Shown here: in pieces, positions 20,701-35,000 of the stretch
Numbering within the stretch: position 1 is the stretch's first letter
Layout of the letters: every line of letters begins with the position of its first letter
DNA from: Henricia sp. BOLD:AAB3569
Lineage: Eukaryota > Echinodermata > Asteroidea > Spinulosida > Echinasteridae
Assembly: GCA_037783545.1 (NCBI GenBank)
Contig: JBBELK010000105.1
Location: 434,001 to 498,000, forward strand
Length of the DNA stretch: 64,000 bases
Reading direction: 5' to 3'
Made by a program: the position numbers and the translations under genes
Notes under the pieces: model-generated
Told to the model about the DNA's origin: nothing
The model's input: the letters and a program-made list of their open reading frames with translations, nothing else
Databases searched by the model: none

Positions 20701-23700
20701 ATGACCAGTCAATGTTAAATTCAAGGTATATCATCTATGGGTCCTAAGCAACATTTCCTGCAATTTTAAGGAAAATCTAAATCATAACCTTTTTGGCCAA
20801 AAATTAAAAAAATTACAATTTTTATCAAAATTGGCCAAAAATTGACGTTTTTGAAAATGTCTTAGAAATGACTCATAATGAAAATTTAGACTGTCTGGAA
20901 CCTTATTTCTAAGAAAAATTGACAATTTGGCAAAAATTCAACCAATTTTCTCAAAATCTAAAAACTTTTCAAAATTTCATATTTTATTTTCTGGATGACC
21001 AGTCAATGTTAAATTCAAGGTATATCATCTATGGGTCCTAAGCAAAATTTCCTGCAATTTTAAGGAAAATCTAAATCATAACATTTTTTGCCAAAAAATA
21101 AAAAAAACACAAGGGGTTAGCCAATCAATTTTTATCAAAATTGGCCAAAAATTGACGTTTTTGAAAATGTCTTAGAAATGACTCATAATGAAAATTTAGA
21201 CTGTCTGGAACCTTATTTCTAAGAAAAATGGACAATTTGGCCAAAATTCAACCAATTTTCTCAAAATCTAAAAACTTTTCAAAATTTCATATTTTATTTT
21301 CTGGATGACCAGTCAGTGTTAAATTCAAGGTATCTCATCTATGGGTCCTAAGCAACATTTCCTGCAATTTTAAGGAAAATCTAAATCATAAAATTTTTGG
21401 CCAAAAATTAAAAAAATCACAATTTTTATCAAAATTGGCCAAAAATTGACGTTTTTGAAAATGTCTTAGAAATGACTCATAATGAAAATTTAGACTGTCT
21501 GGAACCTTATTTCTAAGAAAAATGGACAATTTGGCCAAAATTCAACCAATTTTCTCAAAATCTAAAAACTTTTCAAAATTTCATATTTTATTTTCTGGAT
21601 GACCAGTCAGTGTTAAATTCAAGGTATCTCATCTATGGGTCCTAAGCAACATTTCCTGCAATTTTAAGGAAAATCTAAATCATAAAATTTTTGGCCAAAA
21701 ATTAAAAAAATCACAATTTTTATCAAAATTGGCCAAAAATTGACGTTTTTGAAAATGTCTTAGAAATGACTCATAATGAAAATTTAGACTGTCTGGAACC
21801 TTATTTCTAAGAAAAATTGACAATTTGGCAAAAATTCAACCAATTTTCTCAAAATCTAAAAACTTTTCAAAATTTCATATTTTATTTTCTGGATGACCAG
21901 TCAGTGTTAAATTCAAGGTATCTCATCTATGGGTCCTAAGCAACATTTCCTGCAATTTTAAGGAAAATCTAAATCATAACCTTTTTGGCCAAAAATTAAA
22001 AAAATCACAAGGGGTTAGCCCATCAATTTTTATCAAAATTGGCCAAAAATTGACGTTTTTGAAAATGTCTTAGAAATGACTCATAATGAAAATTTAGACT
22101 GTCTGGAACCTTATTTCTAAGAAAAATTGACAATTTGGCAAAAATTCAACCAATTTTCTCAAAATCTAAAAACTTTTCAAAATTTCATATTTTATTTTCT
22201 GGATGACCAGTCAATGTTAAATTCAAGGTATATCATCTATGGGTCCTAAGCAAAATTTCCTGCAATTTTAAGGAAAATCTAAATCATAACATTTTTTGCC
22301 AAAAATTAAAAAAATCACAAGGGGTTAGCCAATCAATTTTTATCAAAATTGGCCAAAAATTGACGTTTTTGAAAATGTCTTAGAAATGACTCATAATGAA
22401 AATTTAGACTGTCTGGAACCTTATTTCTAAGAAAAATGGACAATTTGGCCAAAATTCAACCAATTTTCTCAAAATCTAAAAACTTTTCAAAATTTCATAT
22501 TTTATTTTCTGGATGACCAGTCAGTGTTAAATTCAAGGTATCTCATCTATGGGTCCTAAGCAACATTTCCTGCAATTTTAAGGAAAATCTAAATCATAAA
22601 ATTTTTGGCCAAAAATTAAAAAAATCACAATTTTTATCAAAATTGGCCAAAAATTGACGTTTTTGAAAATGTCTTAGAAATGACTCATAATGAAAATTTA
22701 GACTGTCTGGAACCTTATTTCTAAGAAAAATGGACAATTTGGCCAAAATTCAACCAATTTTCTCAAAATCTAAAAACTTTTCAAAATTTCATATTTTATT
22801 TTCTGGATGACCAGTCAGTGTTAAATTCAAGGTATCTCATCTATGGGTCCTAAGCAACATTTCCTGCAATTTTAAGGAAAATCTAAATCATAAAATTTTT
22901 GGCCAAAAATTAAAAAAATCACAATTTTTATCAAAATTGGCCAAAAATTGACGTTTTTGAAAATGTCTTAGAAATGACTCATAATGAAAATTTAGACTGT
23001 CTGGAACCTTATTTCTAAGAAAAATTGACAATTTGGCAAAAATTCAACCAATTTTCTCAAAATCTAAAAACTTTTCAAAATTTCATATTTTATTTTCTGG
23101 ATGACCAGTCAGTGTTAAATTCAAGGTATCTCATCTATGGGTCCTAAGCAACATTTCCTGCAACTTTAAGGAAAATCTAAATCATAACATTTTTGGCCAA
23201 AAATTGAAAAAATCACAAGGGGTTAGCCCATCAATTTTTATCAAAATTGGCCAAAAATTGACGTTTTTGAAAATGTCTTAGAAATGACTCATAATGAAAA
23301 TTTAGACAAATTTTCTCAAAATCTAAATCATTTCCCAAATTTCATATTTTATTTTCTGGATGACCAGTCAATGTTAAATTCAAGGTATATCATCTATGGG
23401 TCCTAAGCAACATTTCCTGCAATTTTAAGGAAAATCTAAATCATAACATTTTTGGCCAAAAATTAAAAAAATCACAAGGGGTTCCCCTATCAATTTTTAT
23501 CAAAATTGGCCAAAAATTGACGTTTTTGAAAATGTCTTAGAAATGACTCATAATGAAAATTTAGACTGTCTGGAACCTTATTTCTAAGAAAAATTGACAA
23601 TTTGGCCATAATTCAACAAATTTTCTCAAAATCTAAAAACTTTTCAAAATTTCATATTTTATTTTCTGGATGACCAGTCAATGTTAAATTCAAGGTATAT

Positions 23701-26700
23701 CATCTATGGGTCCTAAGCAACATTTCCTGCAATTTTAAGGAAAATCTAAATCATAACATTTTCGGCCAAAAATTAAAAAAATCACAAGGGGTTAGCCCAT
23801 CAATTTTTATCAAAATTGGCCAAAAATTGACGTTTTTGAAAATGTCTTAGAAATGACTCATAATGAAAATTTAGACTGTCTGGAACCTTATTTCTAAGAA
23901 AAATTGACAATTTGGCCATAATTCAACAAATTTTCTCAAAATCTAAAAACTTTTCAAAATTTCATATTTTATTTTCTGGATGACCAGTCAATGTTAAATT
24001 CAAGGTATATCATCTATGGGTCCTAAGCAACATTTCCTGCAATTTTAAGGAAAATCTAAATCATAACATTTTCGGCCAAAAATTAAAAAAATCACAAGGG
24101 GTTAGCCCATCAATTTTTATCAAAATTACCAAAAATTGACGTTTTTGAAAATGTCTTAGAAATGACTCATAATGAAAATTTAGACTGTCTGGAACCTTAT
24201 TTCTAAGAAAAATGGACAATTTGGCCAAAATTCAACCAATTTTCTCAAAATCTAAATCATTTCCCAAATTTCATATTTTATTTTCTGGATGACCAGTCAA
24301 TGTTAAAATCAAGGTATATCATCTATGGGTCCTAAGCAACATTTCCTGCAATTTTAAGGAAAATCTAAATCATAACATTTTTGGCCAAAAATTAAAAAAA
24401 TCACAAGGGGTTAGCCTATCAATTTTTATCAAAATTGGCCAAAAATTGACGTTTTTGAAAATGTCTTAGAAATGACTCATAATGAAAATTTAGACTGTCT
24501 GGAACCTTATTTCTAAGAAAAAATGGACAATTTGACCAAAATTCAACCAATTTTCTCAAAATCTAAATCATTTCCCAAATTTCATATTTTATTTTCTGGA
24601 TGACCAGTCAATGTTAAATTCAAGGTATATCATCTATGGGTCCTAAGCAACATTTCCTGCAATTTTAAGGAAAATCTAAATCATAACATTTTTGGCCAAA
24701 AATTGAAAAAATCACAAGGGGTTAGCCCATCAATTTTTATCAAAATTGGCCAAAAATTGACGTTTTTGAAAATGTCTTAGAAATGACTCATAATGAAAAT
24801 TTAGACTGTCCGGAACCTTATTTCTAAGAAAAATTGACAATTTGGCAAAAATTCAACCAATTTTCTCAAAATCTAAAAACTTTTCAAAATTTCATATTTT
24901 ATTTTCTGGATGACCAGTCAGTGTTAAATTCAAGGTATCTCATCTATGGGTCCTAAGCAACATTTCCTGCAACTTTAAGGAAAATCTAAATCATAACATT
25001 TTTGGCCAAAAATTGAAAAAATCACAAGGGGTTAGCCCATCAATTTTTATCAAAATTGGCCAAAAATTGACGTTTTTGAAAATGTCTTAGAAATGACTCA
25101 TAATGAAAATTTAGACAAATTTTCTCAAAATCTAAATCATTTCCCAAATTTCATATTTTATTTTCTGGATGACCAGTCAATGTTAAATTCAAGGTATATC
25201 ATCTATGGGTCCTAAGCAACATTTCCTGCAATTTTAAGGAAAATCTAAATCATAACATTTTTGGCCAAAAATTAAAAAAATCACAAGGGGTTCCCCTATC
25301 AATTTTTATCAAAATTGGCCAAAAATTGACGTTTTTGAAAATGTCTTAGAAATGACTCATAATGAAAATTTAGACTGTCTGGAACCTTATTTCTAAGAAA
25401 AATTGACAATTTGGCCATAATTCAACAAATTTTCTCAAAATCTAAAAACTTTTCAAAATTTCATATTTTATTTTCTGGATGACCAGTCAATGTTAAATTC
25501 AAGGTATATCATCTATGGGTCCTAAGCAACATTTCCTGCAATTTTAAGGAAAATCTAAATCATAACATTTTCGGCCAAAAATTAAAAAAATCACAAGGGG
25601 TTAGCCCATCAATTTTTATCAAAATTGGCCAAAAATTGACGTTTTTGAAAATGTCTTAGAAATGACTCATAATGAAAATTTAGACTGTCTGGAACCTTAT
25701 TTCTAAGAAAAATTGACAATTTGGCCATAATTCAACAAATTTTCTCAAAATCTAAAAACTTTTCAAAATTTCATATTTTATTTTCTGGATGACCAGTCAA
25801 TGTTAAATTCAAGGTATATCATCTATGGGTCCTAAGCAACATTTCCTGCAATTTTAAGGAAAATCTAAATCATAACATTTTCGGCCAAAAATTAAAAAAA
25901 TCACAAGGGGTTAGCCCATCAATTTTTATCAAAATTACCAAAAATTGACGTTTTTGAAAATGTCTTAGAAATGACTCATAATGAAAATTTAGACTGTCTG
26001 GAACCTTATTTCTAAGAAAAATGGACAATTTGGCCAAAATTCAACCAATTTTCTCAAAATCTAAATCATTTCCCAAATTTCATATTTTATTTTCTGGATG
26101 ACCAGTCAATGTTAAAATCAAGGTATATCATCTATGGGTCCTAAGCAACATTTCCTGCAATTTTAAGGAAAATCTAAATCATAACATTTTTGGCCAAAAA
26201 TTAAAAAAATCACAAGGGGTTAGCCTATCAATTTTTATCAAAATTGGCCAAAAATTGACGTTTTTGAAAATGTCTTAGAAATGACTCATAATGAAAATTT
26301 AGACTGTCTGGAACCTTATTTCTAAGAAAAATGGACAATTTGACCAAAATTCAACCAATTTTCTCAAAATCTAAATCATTTCCCAAATTTCATATTTTAT
26401 TTTCTGGATGACCAGTCAATGTTAAATTCAAGGTATATCATCTATGGGTCCTAAGCAACATTTCCTGCAATTTTAAGGAAAATCTAAATCATAACATTTT
26501 TGGCCAAAAATTGAAAAAATCACAAGGGGTTAGCCCATCAATTTTTATCAAAATTGGCCAAAAATTGACGTTTTTGAAAATGTCTTAGAAATGACTCATA
26601 ATGAAAATTTAGACTGTCTGGAACCTTATTTCTAAGAAAAATTGACAATTTGGCCATAATTCAACAAATTTTCTCAAAATCTAAAAACATTTCAAAATTT

Positions 26701-28984
26701 CATATTTTATTTTCTGGATGACCAGTCAATGTTAAATTCAAGGTATATCATCTATGGGTCCTAAGCAACATTTCCTGCAATTTTAAGGAAAATCTAAATC
26801 ATAACATTTTTGGCCAAAAATTATCAAATTTTTGGCCAAAAATTAAAAATTATCAAAATTGGCCAAAAATTTACGTTTTTGAAAATGTCTTAGAAATGAC
26901 TCATAATGAAAATGTAGACTGTCCGGAACCTTATTTCTAAGAAAAATTGACAATTTGGCCAAAATTCAACCAATTTTCTCAAAATCTAAAAACTTTTCAA
27001 AATTTCATATTTTATTTTCTGGATGACCAGTCAATGTTAAATTCAAGGTATATCATCTATGGGTCCTAAGCAACATTTCCTGCAATTTTAAGGAAAATCT
27101 AAATCATAACATTTTTGGCCAAAAATTAAAAAAATCACAAGGGGTTAGCCCATCAATTTTTATCAAAATTGGCCAAAAATTGACGTTTTTGAAAATGTCT
27201 TAGAAATGACTCATAATGAAAATTTAGACTGTCTGGAACCTTATTTCTAAGAAAAATGGACAATTTGGCCATAATTCAACAAATTTTTTCAAAATCTAAA
27301 AACTTTTCAAAATTTCATATTTTATTTTCTGGATGACCAGTCAATGTTAAATTCAAGGTATATCATCTATGGGTCCTAAGCAACATTTCCTGCAATTTTA
27401 AGGAAAATCTAAATCATAACATTTTTGGCCAAAAATTAAAAAAATCACAAGGGGTTAGCCCATAAATTTTTATCAAAATTGGCCAAAAATTGACGTTTTT
27501 GAAAATGTCTTAGAAATGACTCATAATGAAAATTTAGACTGTCCGGAACCTTATTTCTAAGAAAAATTGACAATTTGGCCAAAATTCAACAAATTTTCTC
27601 AAAATCTAAAAACTTTTCAAAATTTCATATTTTATTTTCTGGATGACCAGTCAATGTTAAATTCAAGGTATATCATCTATGGGTCCTAAGCAACATTTCC
27701 TGCAATTTTAAGGAAAATCTAAATCATAACATTTTCGGCCAAAAATTAAAAAAATCACAAGGGGTTAGCCCATCAATTTTTATCAAAATTGGCAAAAAAT
27801 TGACGTTTTTGAAAATGTCTTAGAAATGACTCATAATGAAAATTTAGACTGTCCGGAACCTTATTTCTAAGAAAAATTGACAATTTGGCCAAAATTCAAC
27901 AAATTTTCTCAAAATCTAAAAACTTTTCAAAATTTCATATTTTATTTCTGGATGACCAGTCAATGTTAAATTCAAGGTATATCATCTATGGGTCCTAAGC
28001 AACATTTCCTGCAATTTTAAGGAAAATCTAAATCATAACATTTTTGGCCAAAAATTAAAAAAATCACAAGGGGTTAGCCCATCAATTTTTATCAAAATTG
28101 GCCAAAAATTGACGTTTTTGAAAATGTCTTAGAAATGACTCATAATGAAAATTTAGACTGTCTGGAACCTTATTTCTAAGAAAAATGGACAATTTGGCCA
28201 AAATTCAACAAATTTTCTCAAAATCTAAAAACTTTTCAAAATTTCATATTTTATTTTCTGGATGACCAGTCAATGTTAAATTCAAGGTATATCATCTATG
28301 GGTCCTAAGCAACATTTCCTGCAATTTTAAGGAAAATCTAAATCATAACATTTTTGGCCAAAAATTAAAAAAATCACAAGGGGTTAGTTAGCCCATCAAT
28401 TTTTATCAAAATTGGCCAAAAATTGACGTTTTTGAAAATGTCTTAGAAATGACTCATAATGAAAATTTAGACTGTCCGGAACCTTATTTCTAAGAAAAAT
28501 TGACAATTTGGCCAAAATTCAACCAATTTTCTCAAAATCTAAAAACTTTTCAAAATTTCATATTTTATTTTCTGGATGACCAGTCAATGTTAAATTCAAG
28601 GTATATCATCTATGGGTCCTAAGCAACATTTCCTGCAATTTTAAGGAAAATCTAAATCATAACATTTTTGGCCAAAAATTAAAAAAATCACAAGGGGTTA
28701 GTTAGCCCATCAATTTTTATCAAAATTGGCCAAAAATTGACGTTTTTGAAAATGTCTTAGAAATGACTCATAATGAAAATTTAGACTGTCCGGAACCTTA
28801 TTTCTAAGAAAAATTGACAATTTGGCCAAAATTCAACCAATTTTCTCAAAATCTAAAAACTTTTCAAAATTTCATATTTTATTTTCTGGATGACCAGTCA
28901 ATGTTAAATTCAAGGTATATCATCTATGGGTCCTAAGCAACATTTCCTGCAATTTTAAGGAAAATCTAAATCATAACATTTTTG

Positions 28985-29018
28985 GCAAAAATAATTGATG
29001 GGCTAACGCCCATCAATT
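28985..29018. repeat. Private hairpin in one satellite monomer
   Basis: Arms 28993-29003 (AATTGATGGGC) and 29008-29018 (GCCCATCAATT) are perfectly complementary with a TAAC loop. Other monomers have only the right arm here, so the left arm is a local inverted copy. Confidence 0.95.
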
Positions 29019-32000
29019 TTTATCAAAATTGGCCAAAAATTGACGTTTTTGAAAATGTCTTAGAAATGACTCATAATGAAAATTTAGACTGTCTGAAACC
29101 TTATTTCTAAGAAAAATGGACAATTTGGCCATAATTCAACAAATTTTCTCAAAATCTAAAAACTTTTCAAAATTCCATATTTTATTTTCTGGATGACCAG
29201 TCAATGTTAAATTCAAGGTATATCATCTATGGGTCCTAAGCAACATTTCCTGCAATTTTAAGGAAAATCTAAATCATAACATTTTCGGCCAAAAATTAAA
29301 AAAATCACAAGGGGTTAGCCCATCAATTTTTATCAAAATTGGCCAAAAATTGACGTTTTTGAAAATGTCTTAGAAATGACTCATAATGAAAATTTAGACT
29401 GTCTGGAACCTTATTTCTAAGAAAAATGGACAATTTGGCCATAATTCAACAAATTTTCTCAAAATCTAAAAACTTTTCAAAATTTCATATTTTATTTTCT
29501 GGATGACCAGTCAATGTTAAATTCAAGGTATATCATCTATGGGTCCTAAGCAACATTTCCTGCAATTTTAAGGAAAATCTAAATCATAACATTTTTGGCC
29601 AAAAATTAAAAAAATCACAAGGGGTTAGCCCATAAATTTTTATCAAAATTGGCCAAAAATTGACGTTTTTGAAAATGTCTTAGAAATGACTCATAATGAA
29701 AATTTAGACTGTCCGGAACCTTATTTCTAAGAAAAATTGACAATTTGGCCAAAATTCAACCAATTTTCTCAAAATCTAAAAACTTTTCAAAATTTCATAT
29801 TTTATTTTCTGGATGACCAGTCAATGTTAAATTCAAGGTATATCATCTATGGGTCCTAAGCAACATTTCCTGCAATTTTAAGGAAAATCTAAATCATAAC
29901 ATTTTCGGCCAAAAATTAAAAAAATCACAAGGGGTTAGCCCATCAATTTTTATCAAAATTGGCCAAAAATTGACGTTTTTGAAAATGTCTTAGAAATGAC
30001 TCATAATGAAAATTTAGACTGTCCGGAACCTTATTTCTAAGAAAAATTGACAATTTGGCCAAAATTCAACCAATTTTCTCAAAATCTAAAAACTTTTCAA
30101 AATTTCATATTTTATTTTCTGGATGACCAGTCAATGTTAAATTCAAGGTATATCATCTATGGGTCCTAAGCAACATTTCCTGCAATTTTAAGGAAAATCT
30201 AAATCATAACATTTTTGGCCAAAAATTGAAAAAATCACAAGGGGTTAGCCCATCAATTTTTATCAAAATTGGCCAAAAATTGACGTTTTTGAAAATGTCT
30301 TAGAAATGACTCATAATGAAAATTTAGACTGTCTGGAACCTTATTTCTAAGAAAAATTGACAATTTGGCCATAATTCAACAAATTTTCTCAAAATCTAAA
30401 AACTTTTCAAAATTTCATATTTTATTTTCTGGATGACCAGTCAATGTTAAATTCAAGGTATATCATCTATGGGTCCTAAGCAACATTTCCTGCAATTTTA
30501 AGGAAAATCTAAATCATAACATTTTCGGCCAAAAATTAAAAAAATCACAAGGGGTTAGCCCATCAATTTTTATCAAAATTGGCCAAAAATTGACGTTTTT
30601 GAAAATGTCTTAGAAATGACTCATAATGAAAATTTAGACTGTCCGGAACCTTATTTCTAAGAAAAATTGACAATTTGGCCAAAATTCAACCAATTTTCTC
30701 AAAATCTAAAAACTTTTCAAAATTTCATATTTTATTTTCTGGATGACCAGTCAATGTTAAATTCAAGGTATATCATCTATGGGTCCTAAGCAACATTTCC
30801 TGCAATTTTAAGGAAAATCTAAATCATAACATTTTTGGCCAAAAATTATCAAATTTTTGGCCAAAAATTAAAAATTATCAAAATTGGCCAAAAATTGACG
30901 TTTTTGAAAATGTCTTGGAAATGACTCATAATGAAAATGTAGACTGTCCGGAACCTTATTTCTAAGAAAAATTGACAATTTGGCCAAAATTCAACCAATT
31001 TTCTCAAAATCTAAAAACTTTTCAAAATTTCATATTTTATTTTCTGGATGACCAGTCAATGTTAAATTCAAGGTATATCATCTATGGGTCCTAAGCAACA
31101 TTTCCTGCAATTTTAAGGAAAATCTAAATCATAACATTTTTGGCCAAAAATTACAAAAATCACAAATCACAAATCAAAAATCACAAATCACAAATTTTTA
31201 TCAAAATTGGCAAAAAATTGACGTTTTTGAAAATGTCTTAGAAATGACTCATAATGAAAATTTAGACTGTCTGGAACCTTATTTCTAAGAAAAATGGACA
31301 ATTTGGCCAAAATTCAACCAATTTTCTCAAAATCTAAAAACTTTTCAAAATTTCATATTTTATTTTCTGGATGACCAGTCAATGTTAAATTCAAGGTATA
31401 TCATCTATGGGTCCTAAGCAACATTTCCTGCAATTTTAAGGAAAATCTAAATCATAACATTTTTGGCCAAAAATTAAAAAAATCACAAGGGGTTAGCCCA
31501 TCAATTTTTATCAAAATTGGCCAAAAATTGACGTTTTTGAAAATGTCTTAGAAATGACTCATAATGAAAATTTAGACTGTCTGGAACCTTATTTCTAAGA
31601 AAAATTGACAATTTGGCCATAATTCAACAAATTTTCTCAAAATCTAAAAACTTTTCAAAATTTCATATTTTATTTTCTGGATGACCAGTCAATGTTAAAT
31701 TCAAGGTATATCATCTATGGGTCCTAAGCAACATTTCCTGCAATTTTAAGGAAAATCTAAATCATAACATTTTTGGCCAAAAATTAAAAAATCACAAGGG
31801 GTTAGCCCATCAATTTTTATCAAAATTGGCCAAAAATTGACGTTTTTGAAAATGTCTTAGAAATGACTCATAATGAAAATTTAGACTGTCCGGAACCTTA
31901 TTTCTAAGAAAAATTGACAATTTGGCCAAAATTCAACAAATTTTCTCAAAATCTAAAAACTTTTCAAAATTTCATATTTTATTTTCTGGATGACCAGTCA

Positions 32001-35000
32001 ATGTTAAATTCAAGGTATATCATCTTTGGGTCCTAAGCAACATTTCCTGCAATTTTAAGGAAAATCTAAATCATAACATTTTTGGCCAAAAATTGAAAAA
32101 ATCACAAGGGGTTAGCCCATCAATTTTTTATCAAAATTGGCCAAAAATTGACGTTTTTGAAAATGTCTTAGAAATGACTCATAATGAAAATTTAGACTGT
32201 CTGGAACCTTATTTCTAAGAAAAATTGACAATTTGGCCATAATTCAACAAATTTTCTCAAAATCTAAAAACTTTTTAAAATTTCATATTTTATTTTCTGG
32301 ATGACCAGTCAATGTTAAATTCAAGGTATATCATCTATGGGTCCTAAGCAACATTTCCTGCAATTTTAAGGAAAATCTAAATCATAACATTTTTGGCCAA
32401 AAATTAAAAAAATCACAAGGGGTTATCCCATCAATTTTTATCAAAATTGGCCAAAAATTGACGTTTTTGAAAATGTCTTAGAAATGACTCATAATGAAAA
32501 TTTAGACTGTCTGGAACCTTATTTCTAAGAAAAATTGACAATTTGGCCATAATTCAACAAATTTTCTCAAAATCTAAAAACTTTTCAAAATTTCATATTT
32601 TATTTTCTGGATGACCAGTCAATGTTAAATTCAAGGTATATCATCTATGGGTCCTAAGCAACATTTCCTGCAATTTTAAGGAAAATCTAAATCATAACAT
32701 TTTTGGCCAAAAATTAAAAAAATCACAAGGGGTTAGCCCATCAATTTTTATCAAAATTGGCCAAAAATTGACGTTTTTGAAAATGTCTTAGAAATGACTC
32801 ATAATGAAAATTTAGACTGTCCGGAACCTTATTTCTAAGAAAAATTGACAATTTGGCCAAAATTCAACAAATTTTCTCAAAATCTAAAAACTTTTCAAAA
32901 TTTCATATTTTATTTTCTGGATGACCAGTCAATGTTAAATTCAAGGTATATCATCTTTGGGTCCTAAGCAACATTTCCTGCAATTTTAAGGAAAATCTAA
33001 ATCATAACATTTTTGGCCAAAAATTGAAAAAATCACAAGGGGTTAGCCCATCAATTTTTATCAAAATTGGCCAAAAATTGACGTTTTTGAAAATGTCTTA
33101 GAAATGACTCATAATGAAAATTTAGACTGTCTGGAACCTTATTTCTAAGAAAAATTGACAATTTGGCCATAATTCAACAAATTTTCTCAAAATCTAAAAA
33201 CTTTTTAAAATTTCATATTTTATTTTCTGGATGACCAGTCAATGTTAAATTCAAGGTATATCATCTATGGGTCCTAAGCAACATTTCCTGCAATTTTAAG
33301 GAAAATCTAAATCATAACATTTTTGGCCAAAAATTAAAAAAATCACAAGGGGTTAGCCCATCAATTTTTATCAAAATTGGCCAAAAATTGACGTTTTTGA
33401 AAATGTCTTAGAAATGACTCATAATGAAAATTTAGACTGTCTGGAACCTTATTTCTAAGAAAAATGGACAATTTGGCCAAAATTCAACCAATTTTCTCAA
33501 AATCTAAAAACTTTTCAAAATTTCATATTTTATTTTCTGGATGACCAGTCAATGTTAAATTCAAGGTATATCATCTATGGGTCCTAAGCAACATTTCCTG
33601 CAATTTTAAGGAAAATCTAAATCATAACATTTTTGGCCAAAAATTAAAAAAATCACAAGGGGTTAGCCCATCAATTTTTATCAAAATTGGCCAAAAATTG
33701 ACGTTTTTGAAAATGTCTTAGAAATGACTCATAATGAAAATTTAGACTGTCTGGAACCTTATTTCTAAGAAAAATGGACAATTTGGCCATAATTCAACAA
33801 ATTTTCTCAAAATCTAAAAACTTTTCAAAATTTCATATTTTATTTTCTGGATGACCAGTCAATGTTAAATTCAAGGTATATCATCTATGGGTCCTAAGCA
33901 ACATTTCCTGCAATTTTAAGGAAAATCTAAATCATAACATTTTTGGCCAAAAATTAAAAAAATCACAAGGGGTTAGCCCATAAATTTTTATCAAAATTGG
34001 CCAAAAATTGACGTTTTTGAAAATGTCTTAGAAATGACTCATAATGAAAATTTAGACTGTCCGGAACCTTATTTCTAAGAAAAATTGACAATTTGGCCAA
34101 AATTCAACCAATTTTCTCAAAATCTAAAAACTTTTCAAAATTTCATATTTTATTTTCTGGATGACCAGTCAATGTTAAATTCAAGGTATATCATCTATGG
34201 GTCCTAAGCAACATTTCCTGCAATTTTAAGGAAAATCTAAATCATAACATTTTTGGCCAAAAATTACAAAAATCACAAATCACAAATCAAAAATCACAAA
34301 TCACAAATTTTTATCAAAATTGGCAAAAAATTGACGTTTTTGAAAATGTCTTAGAAATGACTCATAATGAAAATTTAGACTGTCTGGAACCTTATTTCTA
34401 AGAAAAATTGACAATTTGGCCATAATTCAACAAATTTTCTCAAAATCTAAAAACTTTTTAAAATTTCATATTTTATTTTCTGGATGACCAGTCAATGTTA
34501 AATTCAAGGTATATCATCTATGGGTCCTAAGCAACATTTCCTGCAATTTTAAGGAAAATCTAAATCATAACATTTTTGGCCAAAAATTAAAAAAATCACA
34601 AGGGGTTAGCCCATCAATTTTTATCAAAATTGGCCAAAAATTGACGTTTTTGAAAATGTCTTAGAAATGACTCATAATGAAAATTTAGACTGTCTGGAAC
34701 CTTATTTCTAAGAAAAATGGACAATTTGGCCAAAATTCAACCAATTTTCTCAAAATCTAAAAACTTTTCAAAATTTCATATTTTATTTTCTGGATGACCA
34801 GTCAATGTTAAATTCAAGGTATATCATCTATGGGTCCTAAGCAACATTTCCTGCAATTTTAAGGAAAATCTAAATCATAACATTTTTGGCCAAAAATTAA
34901 AAAAATCACAAGGGGTTAGCCCATCAATTTTTATCAAAATTGGCCAAAAATTGACGTTTTTGAAAATGTCTTAGAAATGACTCATAATGAAAATTTAGAC

